This document shows, piece after piece, positions 30,066-41,826 of a DNA stretch of 64,000 nucleotides; the first letter of the stretch is position 1; the number at the start of each line of letters is the position of its first letter. The stretch spans positions 50,121,789-50,185,788 of the forward strand of contig NC_087070.1 of assembly GCF_963678635.1 (NCBI RefSeq), read 5' to 3'. The position numbers were made by a program, and so were the translations under genes. The DNA is from Symsagittifera roscoffensis (lineage: Eukaryota > Xenacoelomorpha > Acoela > Convolutidae). Under the pieces are notes generated by a model, which was given only the letters and a program-made list of their open reading frames with translations, ran no database searches and was not told the DNA's origin.

Positions 30066-32294
30066 AGATTATCAGTCAAAAATTAACAAACTTGCTTTCA
30101 GGGGCGGTTCGATAATAGAGAACAACCCAATGGCACAAGGGTAATTTCAAAAAAACAGTACCTTTTGGATTATATGAAACAGTTTTGACAAAAGTTACAA
30201 GTTAAAAAAATCAAAATTAGTCTGAATAAAAAAAACAAGACTGTTTATATAAAAGGGAGAAAGCCTAATTTTTCCTACTGAACTTTAGGGCCATTGGAAG
30301 ATTTAATATAAAGGCGAAACCCTGAATATTCCACCTACGTTTTATTTTCCATGGAAAAATTAAAATTAAGTTAATTGATGAAATTTTCAAAACAAAAAAA
30401 CTGAAAAAATTTTGTTTGATATTTTTTTTGAAAACCATTACCCAACATGGTATGTAAAGTACGAAATTATAAATTTTGCATATAGAAATTTTTTGAATAG
30501 TCCAAATGGCATGCCTAAATTTAACTTGGAATAATTTCTGATACAGATAAAATTTCGTCTTACGAGTTAATAGTACTGAATAAATCGCGCGTTAAATGTG
30601 AGTTATAACCGATGGTCTTAACTCATAGAGTAATTTCGGATAGGGTACACCGTCTGCTTGTCACGCTATCTTATTTTCGGCCGGATAGATTCGTGCAACT
30701 TCTTAGTCTAATACCGACCTAATCTTACTCTTATACTATTCTAGGCTCAGGTTGTTTAACTAGTCTCTGCTAGGCTCAATAGATCTAGGGTATACTGGTT
30801 TATTGCGGCTGCTGAAGTTCTCTTGGAGAGGCAACTAATTTCTAAGTTAAATTCAAATCTCTCTGGTGCTGAAATTACAAGTAATTTCAGCACTTACAAA
30901 TAAGTGGGTTGTTAGTTAGATGGATCATGATTGGTTAATATTAAATACTTTACAGTGGTAAAATATCTAATTTATCCAATCATAAAATGTAGTTTAGATC
31001 AGGTTCCACCCATCCGGGTTTTACAGAGTTTTTTTAGAATAGTTTTTCTGCAATTCAAAGGATGGATGATGGACGTTGGTATTTGGCGAACATCATATTT
31101 CTTCTGGGTTCTCCTGTTAGAGAAGTTCCAGGATCAATCGTTGTGTCTTCTTATGACAACGACTGGGTTTTCTCAACAAACTCAAACTGATTTCAGAATG
31201 GTTTTCTATGACAGGTTTTTCTGTTTCATGTAGAGAACTTCTTTTGTGTTCAACCTAGTCTGGGAATGGCGTGGAGATTGTGCGTGGAGGGGATGCCTGG
31301 TTACTCGGATCTGTACGTATACTTGAACATCGAGGTGGTCATTGGTCTAGTTCAATGAAGTCCTTTTCTGCGAAGTCAAGTCGTACTCTAAATCCTTTGA
31401 GTTGTGATTGTGGACGGCATATTTATTGTGGTTGGCCATTCTTTTTCGAGTGTAGTGGGGTCCTTTTTTCTTTGGATGTTCGTCTTTGGTGTTGTATGCT
31501 GATCTGTATACTGCAAGGTATAATTTACATTTTATAAAATTTTTATTAGTTCGGTGTTTTAATTATGATTTTGGTTAGTTGTTTTCACAAAAGCTTTTTG
31601 TTTTAGTTCGGTTATTTTGAAGAGTTACTCACCCTTGAGTACCTCTTATTAAAAATAGAAGTGTGGTCACAAAGCGTGGATGTAGCGCGGTGGGTTAGGC
31701 CGGCTATAGAGCATGCTCAGGACGTCCTCTCTGGTGGGTTAGGCCAGGAGTGGGAGTATGATTTTGTGCGGTTTCTGTGAGAGGTCCTGTTATGTGATAA
31801 CGTTTTATGTTGGGTTTATTGTGGTTTTTCTTATGTTTCGTTGGTTGTGTCCTTTTTTCAAAAATCAAATTGTTTTTGGTATGGGTTTGTCTTTCGACTT
31901 TTTTGTGTTTTATTATTTCTTTTTTAGACTTTATAATAGTCTTCAAAAGAATAAATTATCTAGTTTTAAACTCGGTTAATCCGGTTTGGGTACCGTTGGT
32001 TTCCTTTCCTTAGTCATGCTGTTATTCTATGATTTGTGGTGTTTAGTAAGCTGCATTGGTTAGTTTTGTTTAGTATATAATTCCTTTCCAACCGGGTTAA
32101 AGGAAAGTTTGAAACGTGTTATCGTGTGTTAGAGTTGTTGAGTGTGAAAGCTTGAAACTGAAATTCATTATTTAAACAATTCTTCGTGGGCGAGCTGTGC
32201 GAGTTTGGATAGAATTTTTGTGCGAGTGAATAGAAATATCAAAAGGTTAGTACTGCATTTTCGTTGTATCAATTTACTACATAGAATTTCAATT
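30066..32294 (-). repeat. Right (5') long terminal direct repeat
   Basis: Near-identical partner of 11298-13526. In the element's sense direction it would carry the promoter. It contains the Helentron-like relic (30238-30623) and the perfect hairpin (30866-30893). It is followed directly by a partial third copy at 32294. Confidence 0.9.
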
Positions 32295-32633
32295 CTTATT
32301 TTCGGCCGGATAGATTCGTGCAACTTCTTAGTCTAATACCGACCTAATCTTACTCTTATACTATTCTAGTCTCAGGTTGTTTAACTAGTCTCTGCTAGGC
32401 TCAATAGATCTAGGGTATACTGGTTTATTGCGGCTGCTGAAGTTCTCTTGGAGAGGCAACTAATTTCTAAGTTAAATTCAAATCTCTCTGGTGCTGAAAT
32501 TACAAGTAATTTCAGCACTTACAAATAAGTGGGTTGTTAGTTAGATGGATCATGATTGGTTAATATTAAATACTTTACAGTGGTAAAATATCTAATTTAT
32601 CCAATCATAAAATGTAGTTTAGATCAGGTTCCA
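32294..32633 (-). repeat. Partial terminal-repeat copy abutting the right repeat
   Basis: These 340 bases match 11901-12240 (and 30669-31008). The copy starts with no spacer after the right repeat's last base, at the landmark TCTTATTTTCGGCCGG, and stops 54 bases before the N gap. It may be a true LTR-LTR junction, a rearrangement, or an assembly artefact beside the gap. Confidence 0.85.
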
Positions 32634-32686
32634 AATGCCTCAAATTGGCCATATTGGCAATTTTCGAACCCACATGTCTTTACAGG

Positions 32687-32886
32687 NNNNNNNNNNNNNN
32701 NNNNNNNNNNNNNNNNNNNNNNNNNNNNNNNNNNNNNNNNNNNNNNNNNNNNNNNNNNNNNNNNNNNNNNNNNNNNNNNNNNNNNNNNNNNNNNNNNNNN
32801 NNNNNNNNNNNNNNNNNNNNNNNNNNNNNNNNNNNNNNNNNNNNNNNNNNNNNNNNNNNNNNNNNNNNNNNNNNNNNNNNNNNNNN
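32687..32886. other. Assembly gap (200 N)
   Basis: Exactly 200 unknown bases. Open frames that cross it are meaningless. Confidence 0.99.
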
Positions 32887-33493
32887 CCTTAAAAGCTTTT
32901 TCAAATAATTTTAGGCCAAAAAACTGCATTCCTAAAAGTGTTCCCCGAATATCAACATTGTTTTTAAAATTATTGAAGCAAACCTAAAGTGCTCCCAAAA
33001 ATGCGTCTTAAGATAAGAAGTAATATATAAATTATTTATACTAGCTTTCTAATTCGTTTGTGGCGATTTAGCAGCGCTTTTAAAAAATGTATATATAGTG
33101 GCTGTTTAGTATTCGAATTTTATCAATTAAAAAAATCACCAGAAAAAAAATGAAGAGCAGGCGATTTCTTCAAAAAGATCAGCTTGACCACAATACGTCT
33201 AGTCACATTAATGATTCAGAGAGTGCTTAAACATTTCGCTATACCCCAGTTGAGTAGTTTGTTATAAAATTTGTTCGATATAAAACTTTTCAATTTATTT
33301 ATATAAAGTTCTAACTTTCGAATAAATTGTCAGAATATATCTGAAAGGGTTGCTATTCTTCTACATACAAACGTACGCAAAGTTATTGCCAATTTTACGG
33401 AAACTTGTTTTGATTTTATTTCATCTAAGAACCATTAAACTCATGAGCTCATAGTTGAAGATTTCAGTTTCGACTATTTTTTGTTGAGTTATT
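32887..33493. other. Non-coding stretch after the gap
   Basis: AT-rich; no gene or strong repeat seen. Confidence 0.45.
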
Positions 33494-34027
33494 GTTCGGA
33501 CTTTCGATACGAAAGTAACGGAATATTTGTGCTCGGGGTGGGTTTTTTTTTCTTCAGACAAATTTCGACTTTCTAGCTAGCCGTTTTTGACTGAATTTAC
33601 ATCATTCAAAAAGTATTGCTATCCTGAGCTTAAGTTTGAAAAGATATTTCACCTGCGATCATTTTTCGTAAAGTTATGAGGGTTTAAAGATTGCCATTTT
33701 GGCCATTTTGACCAATTTGGGACAATTAACGCGCGATATAACTCGCGCTATTAACGCTTAAGCGGAGGTTTAATCCGTCTTAGAAATCGTTCCAAATTGG
33801 TTAAACGAAGCTTATTTGCCATAATTGATTTGTTACAAGGAACGAAATCTATCCTTTTGTACTTTATATGGCGTGTGGGACGATGATTTTCATAAAAAAA
33901 TTCAAATTTTAGAAAAAAAAATTTCATTTTATTCTATGTCATTTAGTTTTTTTATGTTATTACTGCTCCATAAACCTTAAAGGCAGTCGGAACATTCAGG
34001 GCTTCGCCCTGATACGAGCAGTCTTGT
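33494..34027 (+). mobile_element. Helentron-like element, copy 4 (complete)
   Basis: A full copy: GTTCGGACTTTCG start, ATATTTGTGCTCGGGG, AACGCGCGATATAACTCGCG centre, GGCAGTCGGAACATTC, GGGCTTCGCCC hairpin and GATACGAGCAGTCTTGT end. It is followed after one T by copy 5 in the same orientation. Confidence 0.7.
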
Positions 34028-34566
34028 TGTTCCGACTTTCGATACGAAAGTAATGGAATATTTATGCTCGGGGTGGGTTTTTCTTCTTCAGACAGTTTCG
34101 ACTTTTTAACTAGCCATTTTTAACGGAATCTTTTCTATCATTCAAAAGGTATTGTTGTCTTGAGCTTAAATGTGAAACGTTATTTCACCTGTGATCATTT
34201 TTCGTAAAGTTATGGGGGTTTAAATATTGCCATTTTGGCCATTTGGGGACAAATAAACGCGCGATATATTTCGCACTATTAACGCGTAAGCGGAGAGTTA
34301 ATTCGTCATAGAAATCGTTCCAAATTGGTTGAAAGAAGCTTATTTTCCATTATTGATTTGTTACAAGGAGCAAAATCTATTCTTTTGTAGTTTATATGGC
34401 GTGTGGGGTGATGATTTTCATAGAAAAAGTTTCAAATTTTAAGAAAAAATTTTTTCACTTTCTTATTACATTTAGTTTGTTAATGATATTAATGTTATTA
34501 CAGCTTCATAAATCTTAAAAGGCAGTCGGAACATTCAGGACTTCGCCCTGATACGAGCAGTCTTGT
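34028..34566 (+). mobile_element. Helentron-like element, copy 5 (complete, tandem to copy 4)
   Basis: Begins TGTTCCGACTTTCGATACG directly after copy 4 and ends ATACGAGCAGTCTTGT at 34566. Similar in length to copy 4 and clearly homologous throughout. Confidence 0.7.
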
Positions 34567-34880
34567 TATAGTTTATAGTTTAACTGCCAGTTTGGCCAAT
34601 TTGGGATGAAAAAAGTTAGATATATTTCGTGCAATTAAAGCGACAGCGGCGGATCAATCATTCCAATTTGAAATGAAGCAACCAATTTGCTTCAATAAAC
34701 AAAATGATTGCCCTCGGGGTGTTTTTTTCTCCAGTTTTTTTGAAATTTAAGGTATTTTAATTTAGGCAATTTTAAAGGATTTTTTTTTACTTCAGTCTGA
34801 ATGATGCTGATGCCTTGGGCTAATTGTGAACATTTTCAAAGGGTTATTTGGGTTTGCAAAACGCCAATTTGGTGATTTGG
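34567..34880 (+). mobile_element. Degenerate Helentron-like fragments
   Basis: 34568-34700 recalls the family's central part (TTGGCCAATTTGGGA, ATATATTTCG, GCGG). 34705-34880 recalls its 5' half in order (CCTCGGGGTG, TTTTTTCTCCAG, a TTAGGCAATTTTAAAGG block, CTTGGGCTAA). Both are highly diverged. Confidence 0.35.
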
Positions 34881-37800
34881 GGTTTACTAATGAGCAAGGA
34901 ATACATTTTGGTCCTAACTAAGAACAAAACGGCACAACAATCTTCAGCAATTGATTTGAAGCGAGTCATTTCGTTTAGTGGAAATATTACCAGGAAACAT
35001 GTATATCTTTTTGTCGTTAACTTAGCGTATAAAGCAGATTTCAAATCTTATGTATTTTATAAATTTCAAATATTTTTCTGATTGAAAGTTTTAACATTTG
35101 CTTTTTCAAAAACTGCAACAAGACATTTAAAGTAGTCAGATTGTCGGATCAATTATGAGACAGCAGAACTAGTTTTTTTGCATACTCCCTTCTCTATCCA
35201 TAATAAGATTTTTTCACCTGTCAGAGGATCAGATTTTTGATACTATTTACGACTTTCATTTTGGGCCGATCATGACATATTTCTCTACGGCAATTAGCAT
35301 TAACAAAGCCACCCTTGCAGTTTTCCCTGCGCTTGAGAAGTATAAAGCTAATTCTGATAATCTCATTTCCTTTGAACAATTTTTTAATGGGGAAATCGAT
35401 GATACCAGAAAAGATTTCTTTGCACTTTTGTCTTTGCACATTTTTTTCTCTACTCTTTAAAGTTAAGGTGAAACTGCTCATTAAAAATGAATTTTTACTA
35501 AAAATAGTTTCATTTACTTTTCTCTCAAAATTCGTATAGTCACTGTTTCGATTTCACCAATTCCTGCCTTTGTGTCTCCTCATTGTTCTGATATTGTAAA
35601 AATAAGGTCAATCATTGATTCAGAAAAACTCCTTGATCCAACTAATGAAGAAAATTAAAAAAAAAGACTTGTGGTGTTTTTCTTCTGGATACTTTCAATT
35701 ATTTTCATTAACCATCCCGGGTTGACCTCCATACACCCAAAATCCTTAACATACAATTCCATAAATCAAGTCTATGGAGAAAATGTTTATGATACAATTT
35801 TCATGCATTTTCAAATAATAATGGAAGACAAATTTAAAAAAAAAAGGTCTGCGGCTTTTTGGGCACAATTGAACAGACTGCTGAAGGAAAAAACTGACTT
35901 TCGTTTTTTGTTGACAAGCATTTTCGCCATAAGGAATAACTTTTTTTTCGAAACTTTTTGAAAACCGGTTGTTGGAAAATTCAAATGAGTTGGTAGCAGT
36001 TTCTCAAAAACGAGGGCAAACTGCCCTTGAATACGAAAAAACAATTTGGAAAAAAAAACATATATATATATATATATATTTCTTATGCCCGTGTATAAAA
36101 AACCGCTCTTGATTTTTTCAAAAAGTAAAATAATTGACCCAATTAAAAGTTTGAATTAACAAAAAACAATTTTTATCGGACAATTTTATTCGTCTGAAAG
36201 ATAATGTGTTCTTAAAGATCAATAACTGATCCTAATACAGACTTAAAAAAAGCACTAAATTTTTTGTTTTGGCTGTTATGACTGAAACACAAAACGGTTT
36301 CAAACTTAAGCAATTATAAAGTTTTTTTTGGGTCAAACAAATCGAAAAAATGATTATAATCCATTAGAAATGAACAATGAAAATCAATCATCTGGCAGGT
36401 TATATTCCATTTTTATTTAGTTACAATAAAAGAGTGAATCAATTTTTTAATATATTTTTTTCATTATTTTGGCTCTGCAATTTCAGTTGCACGTGATTGT
36501 TTTTAAGCATTTTTTCTCCGTTTACACTCTCCCCAACATTTTCCTCTTTCCTTTAAAAACAAACTTAACATTTCAAAACTTTTGGGAAAAGTAATCCAGT
36601 TCAGCGGCGCTATTGTGTTCTTAAACTAATTTTTATCTCATTTGCAAATTTCGGTCATTACTTTTTTTAATGATCACCAGTGTCACAAGTCTGTCCCATT
36701 TACGTGGAGTTACTTTTAGGTTTACCATCTCCCAACTTTTAAAAACTTTCAAAATCTCTAGGTTGAGAAAGATCTAAAATTTGGGGGGTTGTTAAGCCTG
36801 GGGGGCAGATTTTGCTGAATGTTTAGCAATATTGATGATATATTAACGGGAAAATTTTAAATATTTTGTTTTATTTCCTTTCTACCAAACTGAGAATATT
36901 TCCACAAAATTTTATTGTAATCAAATTTCTATTCCGCTGAACAATTCGACTACTCAAGCTCCATTTCTGCGAAGTTCTGACGCATCGTTTCGCAAAAACT
37001 GAGTATGGCTTAACAAACTGTCCAGCAGAAAAAAGAATCTTAATGAAATTCTTGAGAAAAAAAACATTGAATTAAAATCCATTAAAGACGGATTTTTTAT
37101 TTAAAATAAGTATACAGCGGCGGATCTAGGATGGTCTCCGAAATCCCTTCTAACACTTTATATTAAAACAATTTTCCGCTCCACTGGTAAATATTTGAAA
37201 AAAGGGGCCAAAAAAATTTTAAGGCACCTTTTGTAAGGTTTTGACTTGAACTTTTTCGGCGCGCACAGAGCTCAAAACTGAAACATTTTGTCTCCTCAAC
37301 CAATGGGTCAAATCTCTTCGAACCCTCTGAATACTGAACGGATCGAACTGGTCCTTGCTTGCATCTATATGGATTATACTTTCCAGAATTGTCGCTAAAC
37401 ATCAATTATAAAATGTTCTTTCCCATTAAAACATCAGTGCCGAAACCATTTTTCAAGCCAAGCTGTTCCCAATTTTCAGGGCTTTCCTATAGAGAAAAGA
37501 AGATATTCAAAGGATTGAGACGGACAAGCGCCGACAAAAAGCTCTGCACAGTCTTAATCTTCAACACTAGGAAACAAAAAAGAGTGTTTGCGCAGAAAAT
37601 TCCCAGAGTAAACATTTTATCATTTTTTTTTAGGTTTCTGGGAGCTTTCAGACTTAGATATCAGAAAAACCTCCAGATAAAACGTTCAACAGGTGCAAGT
37701 TTTTAAATCGCAAACAGCGAGAACGAGAATCTTTTGAACAATTGAGCGCAGACAGACTTAGCCAGCACATGCAACGTCAGAAAAACTGACTAAGCAGATT

Positions 37801-39364
37801 GGATCAGAGACATCTTCATCTGCAATATGAAGAACAGTGAGACCCACAGAAACTACTTTCGGCAACCATCGGCCCGTTGGAAGCTCTAAGTCAAGCGCTA
37901 TTTGATGAAAAAGGCTATATCACTAAAAATTGGCGCACAAGTCCAGAGCAACGACCAGCGGTACAAATTTTAAACCTTTTAACGTTAAGGGCCGCATAAA
38001 ACAAAAGAAACCAGTCTCTTTATAGAAAAGAAAACTAGTGCACAAAGTGTAGGAACGCATTTATAAAAGGACACATGAGCGATTGTCCAGCGAAGGAAAT
38101 CATTGGTAAAAACTGTAATTAAAAAGGACACTGAAAAATCATGTAAATGAAGAAACGAGCGACCCGCTGTAAATATTGTAAGCGACACTGTAAATAACAA
38201 AAACTGTGCGTACGTCCCGTGTCGGATAACCCCATAAGGAAAATCAAGAATTGCTTGGAGTGATCGAGAATGGACAGAGCGAGACGATACTTTTTCAGTT
38301 TTAAGTAAACAAACTGTTTGTGCCAAAAAAACTGCTATTTTTCGGCGCGCGCTCCCCCTCAAACTTGTATATTATTAAAAAAATTTAGGGTCAGTTAGCC
38401 GAAAACTAATTTTACAAAAAAAAGTACAAAAGAGAGACCCTTGGGGTCGGCAGGGGTCGAATCTCTTCCTATATCCGCTAATGAATGTTCTCATTTTTAC
38501 AGTAATTGGAACAAGTAAAACAATTTATTATGATTTTTATTATGATGGAGATTTTAATTTTTCTTTTGCAAGCTTGCATAATTTAACATTCATTCGGTTT
38601 TTTCAATTTCAATCATTGAAACTTTTTTTTCAATACGATTCGGCAGAGAAGTTTAGTGCGTATTTGCGCTCATGAGAATTTCTATAATCTCATAGTTTAT
38701 AATATCGAATAATTTTGGAGACTAAAGCATATTTGAATTCGTTTGTTGTTTTTAATATCTATTCTAAGCAGCCTTGAAATCGGAAGGTATAAAACAGCAC
38801 TTTATCATTCAAAACAGCACTAATCTGTTCAGCTATTTTTTAATGAAAACTGAATAAAGTTTGCAAACAGAGATTGGCAATTTCAATTCTTTCAATCATG
38901 CTTATCTAACAACGAAGAGCAACAAAGAAGGATTCTTACTGCTTGTTTGAAAAATTCCGAAAAAGTCATAGCATATTTTTTGTAATTTATTGACAGCATC
39001 CATGAAACTAAAACAGAAAAAATTTAAGAGAGAAAATAGAGTTTTTTTTGTCAGCATTGATAACGTCCTACTATTATATAAAAAAGTGAATTTAGAAAAG
39101 CTTCCATTTTCTCATTCGCTGAGAAATTCAATACCGTTATATATTTAAGCCACCAGCCAATATAATTGAAAAATTTTCCTTCTTCAACAAACGAATTTTA
39201 AAATTTCATTTAACAAACGACGGAAAGAGCGATTTGTACCCTTTTCTTTTCAACAAATTCGATCCGTTTTTTCTTAGACTTACGGTCAATTTTGCTCCTA
39301 AAGTTTCTGAAAAACGGGAAAAAATCTACACGCTCAACCAAATTTGTAGCGACCATAATCAGTC
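34881..39364. other. Long intergenic stretch upstream of the GPCR
   Basis: No gene is supported; the open frames here are short, cross-strand and without domain features. It includes an AT dinucleotide run at about 36055-36080 and a diverged repeat block at 38338-38460. A first, non-coding or short coding exon of the GPCR could lie here but cannot be identified. Confidence 0.45.
38338..38460. repeat. Interspersed repeat A, copy 1
   Basis: Shares with 47166-47305 the block TTTT-GGCGCGCGCT-CCCTCAAA-TATA, then a TTTA...AGCC segment and an A-rich AAGAGACCC-like end. A weaker third match (CGGCGCGC and TCGAA) is near 37255-37320. Confidence 0.45.
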
Positions 39365-39588
39365 ATGTTTTTCATGAATTACGTGATGCCTCCCCTTGTT
39401 GTTATTGGTTTGTTTGTAAACATGGTGGGTTTGTTTGTGATGTGGCGCCAGTGGAAAAACATCAGACCTCATATCATAAGCCACGCCCTTCTCAATTTGG
39501 CCTGTTCTGACATCATTTACTTGCTGGGCACAGGAGTCATTTGTGTGGAACAGTTTATGCGAAGAATCATTGCGCCAGAACTTTGCAA
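39365..39588 (+). CDS. Class A GPCR, exon 1 (TM1-TM2)
   Basis: Exon 1 of a 364-residue rhodopsin-class receptor that would sit in the plasma membrane and couple to G proteins. The ATG at 39365 follows an in-frame TAA (39356-39358). Residues 5-27 form TM1 with Asn19 at the conserved position 1.50; residues 37-60 form TM2 with the canonical Asn-Leu-Ala-Cys-Ser-Asp (Asp49 = 2.50); Cys74 is 3.25. The exon ends at CAA|GTTAGT, phase 2. There is almost no extracellular N-terminus before TM1. An acceptor-like AATCAG ends at 39362, so a further upstream exon supplying the N-terminus is possible. The ligand is unknown; the general look is peptide- or amine-type class A. Confidence 0.85.
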
Positions 39589-41207
39589 GTTAGTTGAACT
39601 TTTTCACTTCAAACTTTGTTCTTTTTGTAGGGTTTCTTCGAAAACTTTCTAAAAATTTCCATCATTAGTTGTTGTTTTTAGGCATGCTATCTGCGAGACA
39701 GTTAAAAACCATCTAACTCTGGAGCCGCGTGTGGTCTTTTCTCTCTAATTTGAAGGGTGTTGATTCAAAAAGTCTTACAATTCTTCGCAACCTGAGATTT
39801 TTTTGTCTGAGTAAGCTCGGATCTGCGGCTTTCTCGAATGGAGTGGATTTTATTTTAGGTTGACCAATGTTTTTCCGAGCTCTTCCAAAATAATTTAAGG
39901 ACCCTATTTTGGCAAAACTTTCTCGGCTGCATGCACATTTTTATTTAAAAAAAGCGAGCCAAATCCCTGAAGTGCGTCGAATCCCTGAAGCGCGTCTTTG
40001 GTTATAAAAGCATTGTGAATAATTTTCAGTTCCCCTAAGTTCGCAGAAAAAAATGCAATAAAAAAAATAAACAGTTTTTTGTTTTAGAATTTTGAGGCCA
40101 AACTGTGTATTTTGTGAAATATAAGCGGATTCCACAATAAAACCGCTCTTTTTGATTTTTATTTGTTCTGGTACTTCATTCGACCGTGCCGAAATTTTTT
40201 TCAGACTTGTCTACAGACTTGTCTGCTGAAAACGTTTACGGAATAGTCTCTGGATTCCACTGACCTACGCACATCAAATTGTGCACCTATCCAGGGCACA
40301 GTATGGCCTTTTAATGAAGACTGAAAATGTTCTAGTTTAAGTTTTTTATTGAGAGCATTTTTTTGTTTTTCATTCAGAACTTTTAATTTCCTATCTTGAA
40401 CCTGATATGTAATTTACTTCATTACGATGCAAAGCTCGGTTTAATACAGACACATCTTTAATATACATTAGATGTTTTTGTCGCAAAAAAAGGTTAGGCG
40501 AGCGTGAACAAACTTTGGTTGTTTTTAATTACGGGTCACTCAATTCCGGTTCATTTTTCAAGGAGTCCAGCGACAATATCAGTGGAATCCAAACCATTAC
40601 CAGAGTTACCGAGGTGCTGATTTTAACCATAAAAGATATGTGAAGGCCTTACCGAAACTGGTTTTTGAATTCACCCTTTTAGCTAATGGTTGACATAGAT
40701 TTCGACCCACGATATATTTCGTTCCAAAGCTTTTATTGACATATTTTGTCATATTTTGAAAACCTCTCCCAGTGAATATGAGCGCGCTTTGCGCAGGTCG
40801 GCGCTAGCTTAGCGATGAACCGCCATGTGTTTTCATACCCAGTTTGTGCCTTGAAACTTCTAAGCTTGAACACGGATCATGTTTGTAAGCTTAAAACCGT
40901 CTAAATTTATTCAATAAAAAATCGACAATTCTTTTATAAATGGGATGAATATTGCTGGTGTATGTATCAAAATAGAAGCAAATCTGTCATGTTTTGTAGG
41001 CGCAAATCAGCCGTGGGTACAAAAAGTATTAATACAGACTCATTTTTCTCTAATTAGACTTTAAATTTTAATTGATTTGTACGAGTTTTGGCACCTAAAA
41101 CGAATCCCCTCTTTGACAATGGGAAAGCGATAATTGATTGGGTTATTTTTTTGGCACATGAGTAGTTAACATACTCCTGAACATAATTGTTGTTTTTTCC
41201 TGTTTAG
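39589..41207 (+). other. GPCR intron 1
   Basis: Phase 2 intron with GT donor (39589-39590) and a TTTTTTCCTGTTTAG acceptor. It includes interspersed repeat B (40094-40165). A GC-richer patch around 40780-40835 is unassigned. Confidence 0.75.
40094..40165 (+). repeat. Interspersed repeat B, copy 1
   Basis: GAGGCCAAACTGTGT, then GTGAA, GCGGATTCC and an AAA-CCGC-CTTTTT segment. The same order is seen at 60729-60800. Each copy can form a small GCGG/CCGC hairpin. Confidence 0.5.
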
Positions 41208-41465
41208 ACCCAAATTCTTTCTGGACATTCTGGCACAACATGTAAGTGCGTGGACCACAGTTATGATGAGTCACGAGAGATATCAGGCCATGAGTCGCCC
41301 CTTCATCTATGACTCGGCGTTCAAACCCCAGACACGACTGCTCCTCGGGGCTATCTGGGCTTCGGGGTGTATCATCTCGACCCCTATTGCCATCTTCACC
41401 ACCGCAGTCCAAGATCTTCAGCCGGTGTTGAAGGGAGACAAAGTTGTTTTGAGCAATAGGCATGG
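41208..41465 (+). CDS. Class A GPCR, exon 2 (TM3-TM4)
   Basis: Acceptor TGTTTAG ends at 41207; donor GG|GTTGTT at 41466. It encodes residues 75-160 in phase with exon 1. TM3 is followed by Ser-His-Glu-Arg-Tyr: Arg99 is exactly 25 residues after Cys74, as expected for positions 3.25 and 3.50, so Glu98-Arg99-Tyr100 is the E/DRY switch. TM4 includes Trp125 (4.50). The intracellular loop between them contains Arg-Pro-Phe. An alternative donor lies ten bases downstream (AAAA|GTAAAC) but would break the phase match with exon 3. Confidence 0.85.
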
Positions 41466-41523
41466 GTTGTTAAAAGTAAACAGGGACATTTAAAAAGAGA
41501 CGTTCATTTTACGTTATTAAATT

Positions 41524-41677
41524 TAGACCAAGTTAACATCCCCCCAAAGAAGTTGGGGGATGTTTATTTGGTTCTAAGTTGTAGTTTTCAGCCAATCAGA
41601 CCCGAGCATTTTACATTCAGCACGTAGCAAATTCAACCCGAATTAAATGCTGGGAAGTAATATCTTAACTTGGTCTA
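41524..41677. mobile_element. MITE candidate, copy 2
   Basis: TAGACCAAGTTAA (41524-41536) and TTAACTTGGTCTA (41665-41677) are perfect 13-base inverted repeats; the outer TA may be the target duplication. The left end also folds on itself (AACATCCCCC with GGGGGATGTT at about 41535-41565), which is unusual for a simple MITE. Related to the copy at 7075. Confidence 0.6.
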
Positions 41678-41826
41678 TAAGGGTGGAGGATGTTAACCAA
41701 GATTTTTGGTTGGATCAAATTGTATCTTATGATCCACCAAAGAACGTATTTTGCGCCAATACTTTGGGAGTTGAGCCCTTTTTTTTGCTTAATGTATAAA
41801 GAAATTTTTATTTTTTTGAGATTATT

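Larger units (their letters stand above)
11298..32294 (-). mobile_element. ~21 kb LTR retroelement with Env-like and accessory ORFs
   Basis: Two direct repeats (11298-13526 and 30066-32294, offset 18,768) enclose a minus-strand gene set: Gag-like frames, CCHC knuckle, aspartic protease, RT, RNase H, integrase with a GPY/F-like C-terminus, then membrane mini-proteins, an AUG-less frame, an Env-like glycoprotein and a 602-residue protein. PR-RT-RH-IN order and the GPY/F module place it with Ty3/gypsy-type elements, and an Env-like gene makes it retrovirus-like (errantivirus-like in layout). About seven differences between 2.2 kb repeats imply recent insertion, yet gag, pol and env each carry stops or frameshifts. 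I could not identify a convincing primer binding site or polypurine tract at the repeat edges. Twenty-one kilobases is unusually long for the class. Confidence 0.9.

Noticed and set aside
32556..32987. ORFs of 74-143 codons crossing the N run
   Set aside because: They are created by reading unknown bases as open codons.
40780..40860. Possible tRNA or SINE head in a GC-richer patch
   Set aside because: No cloverleaf or paired A and B boxes could be made from the sequence.
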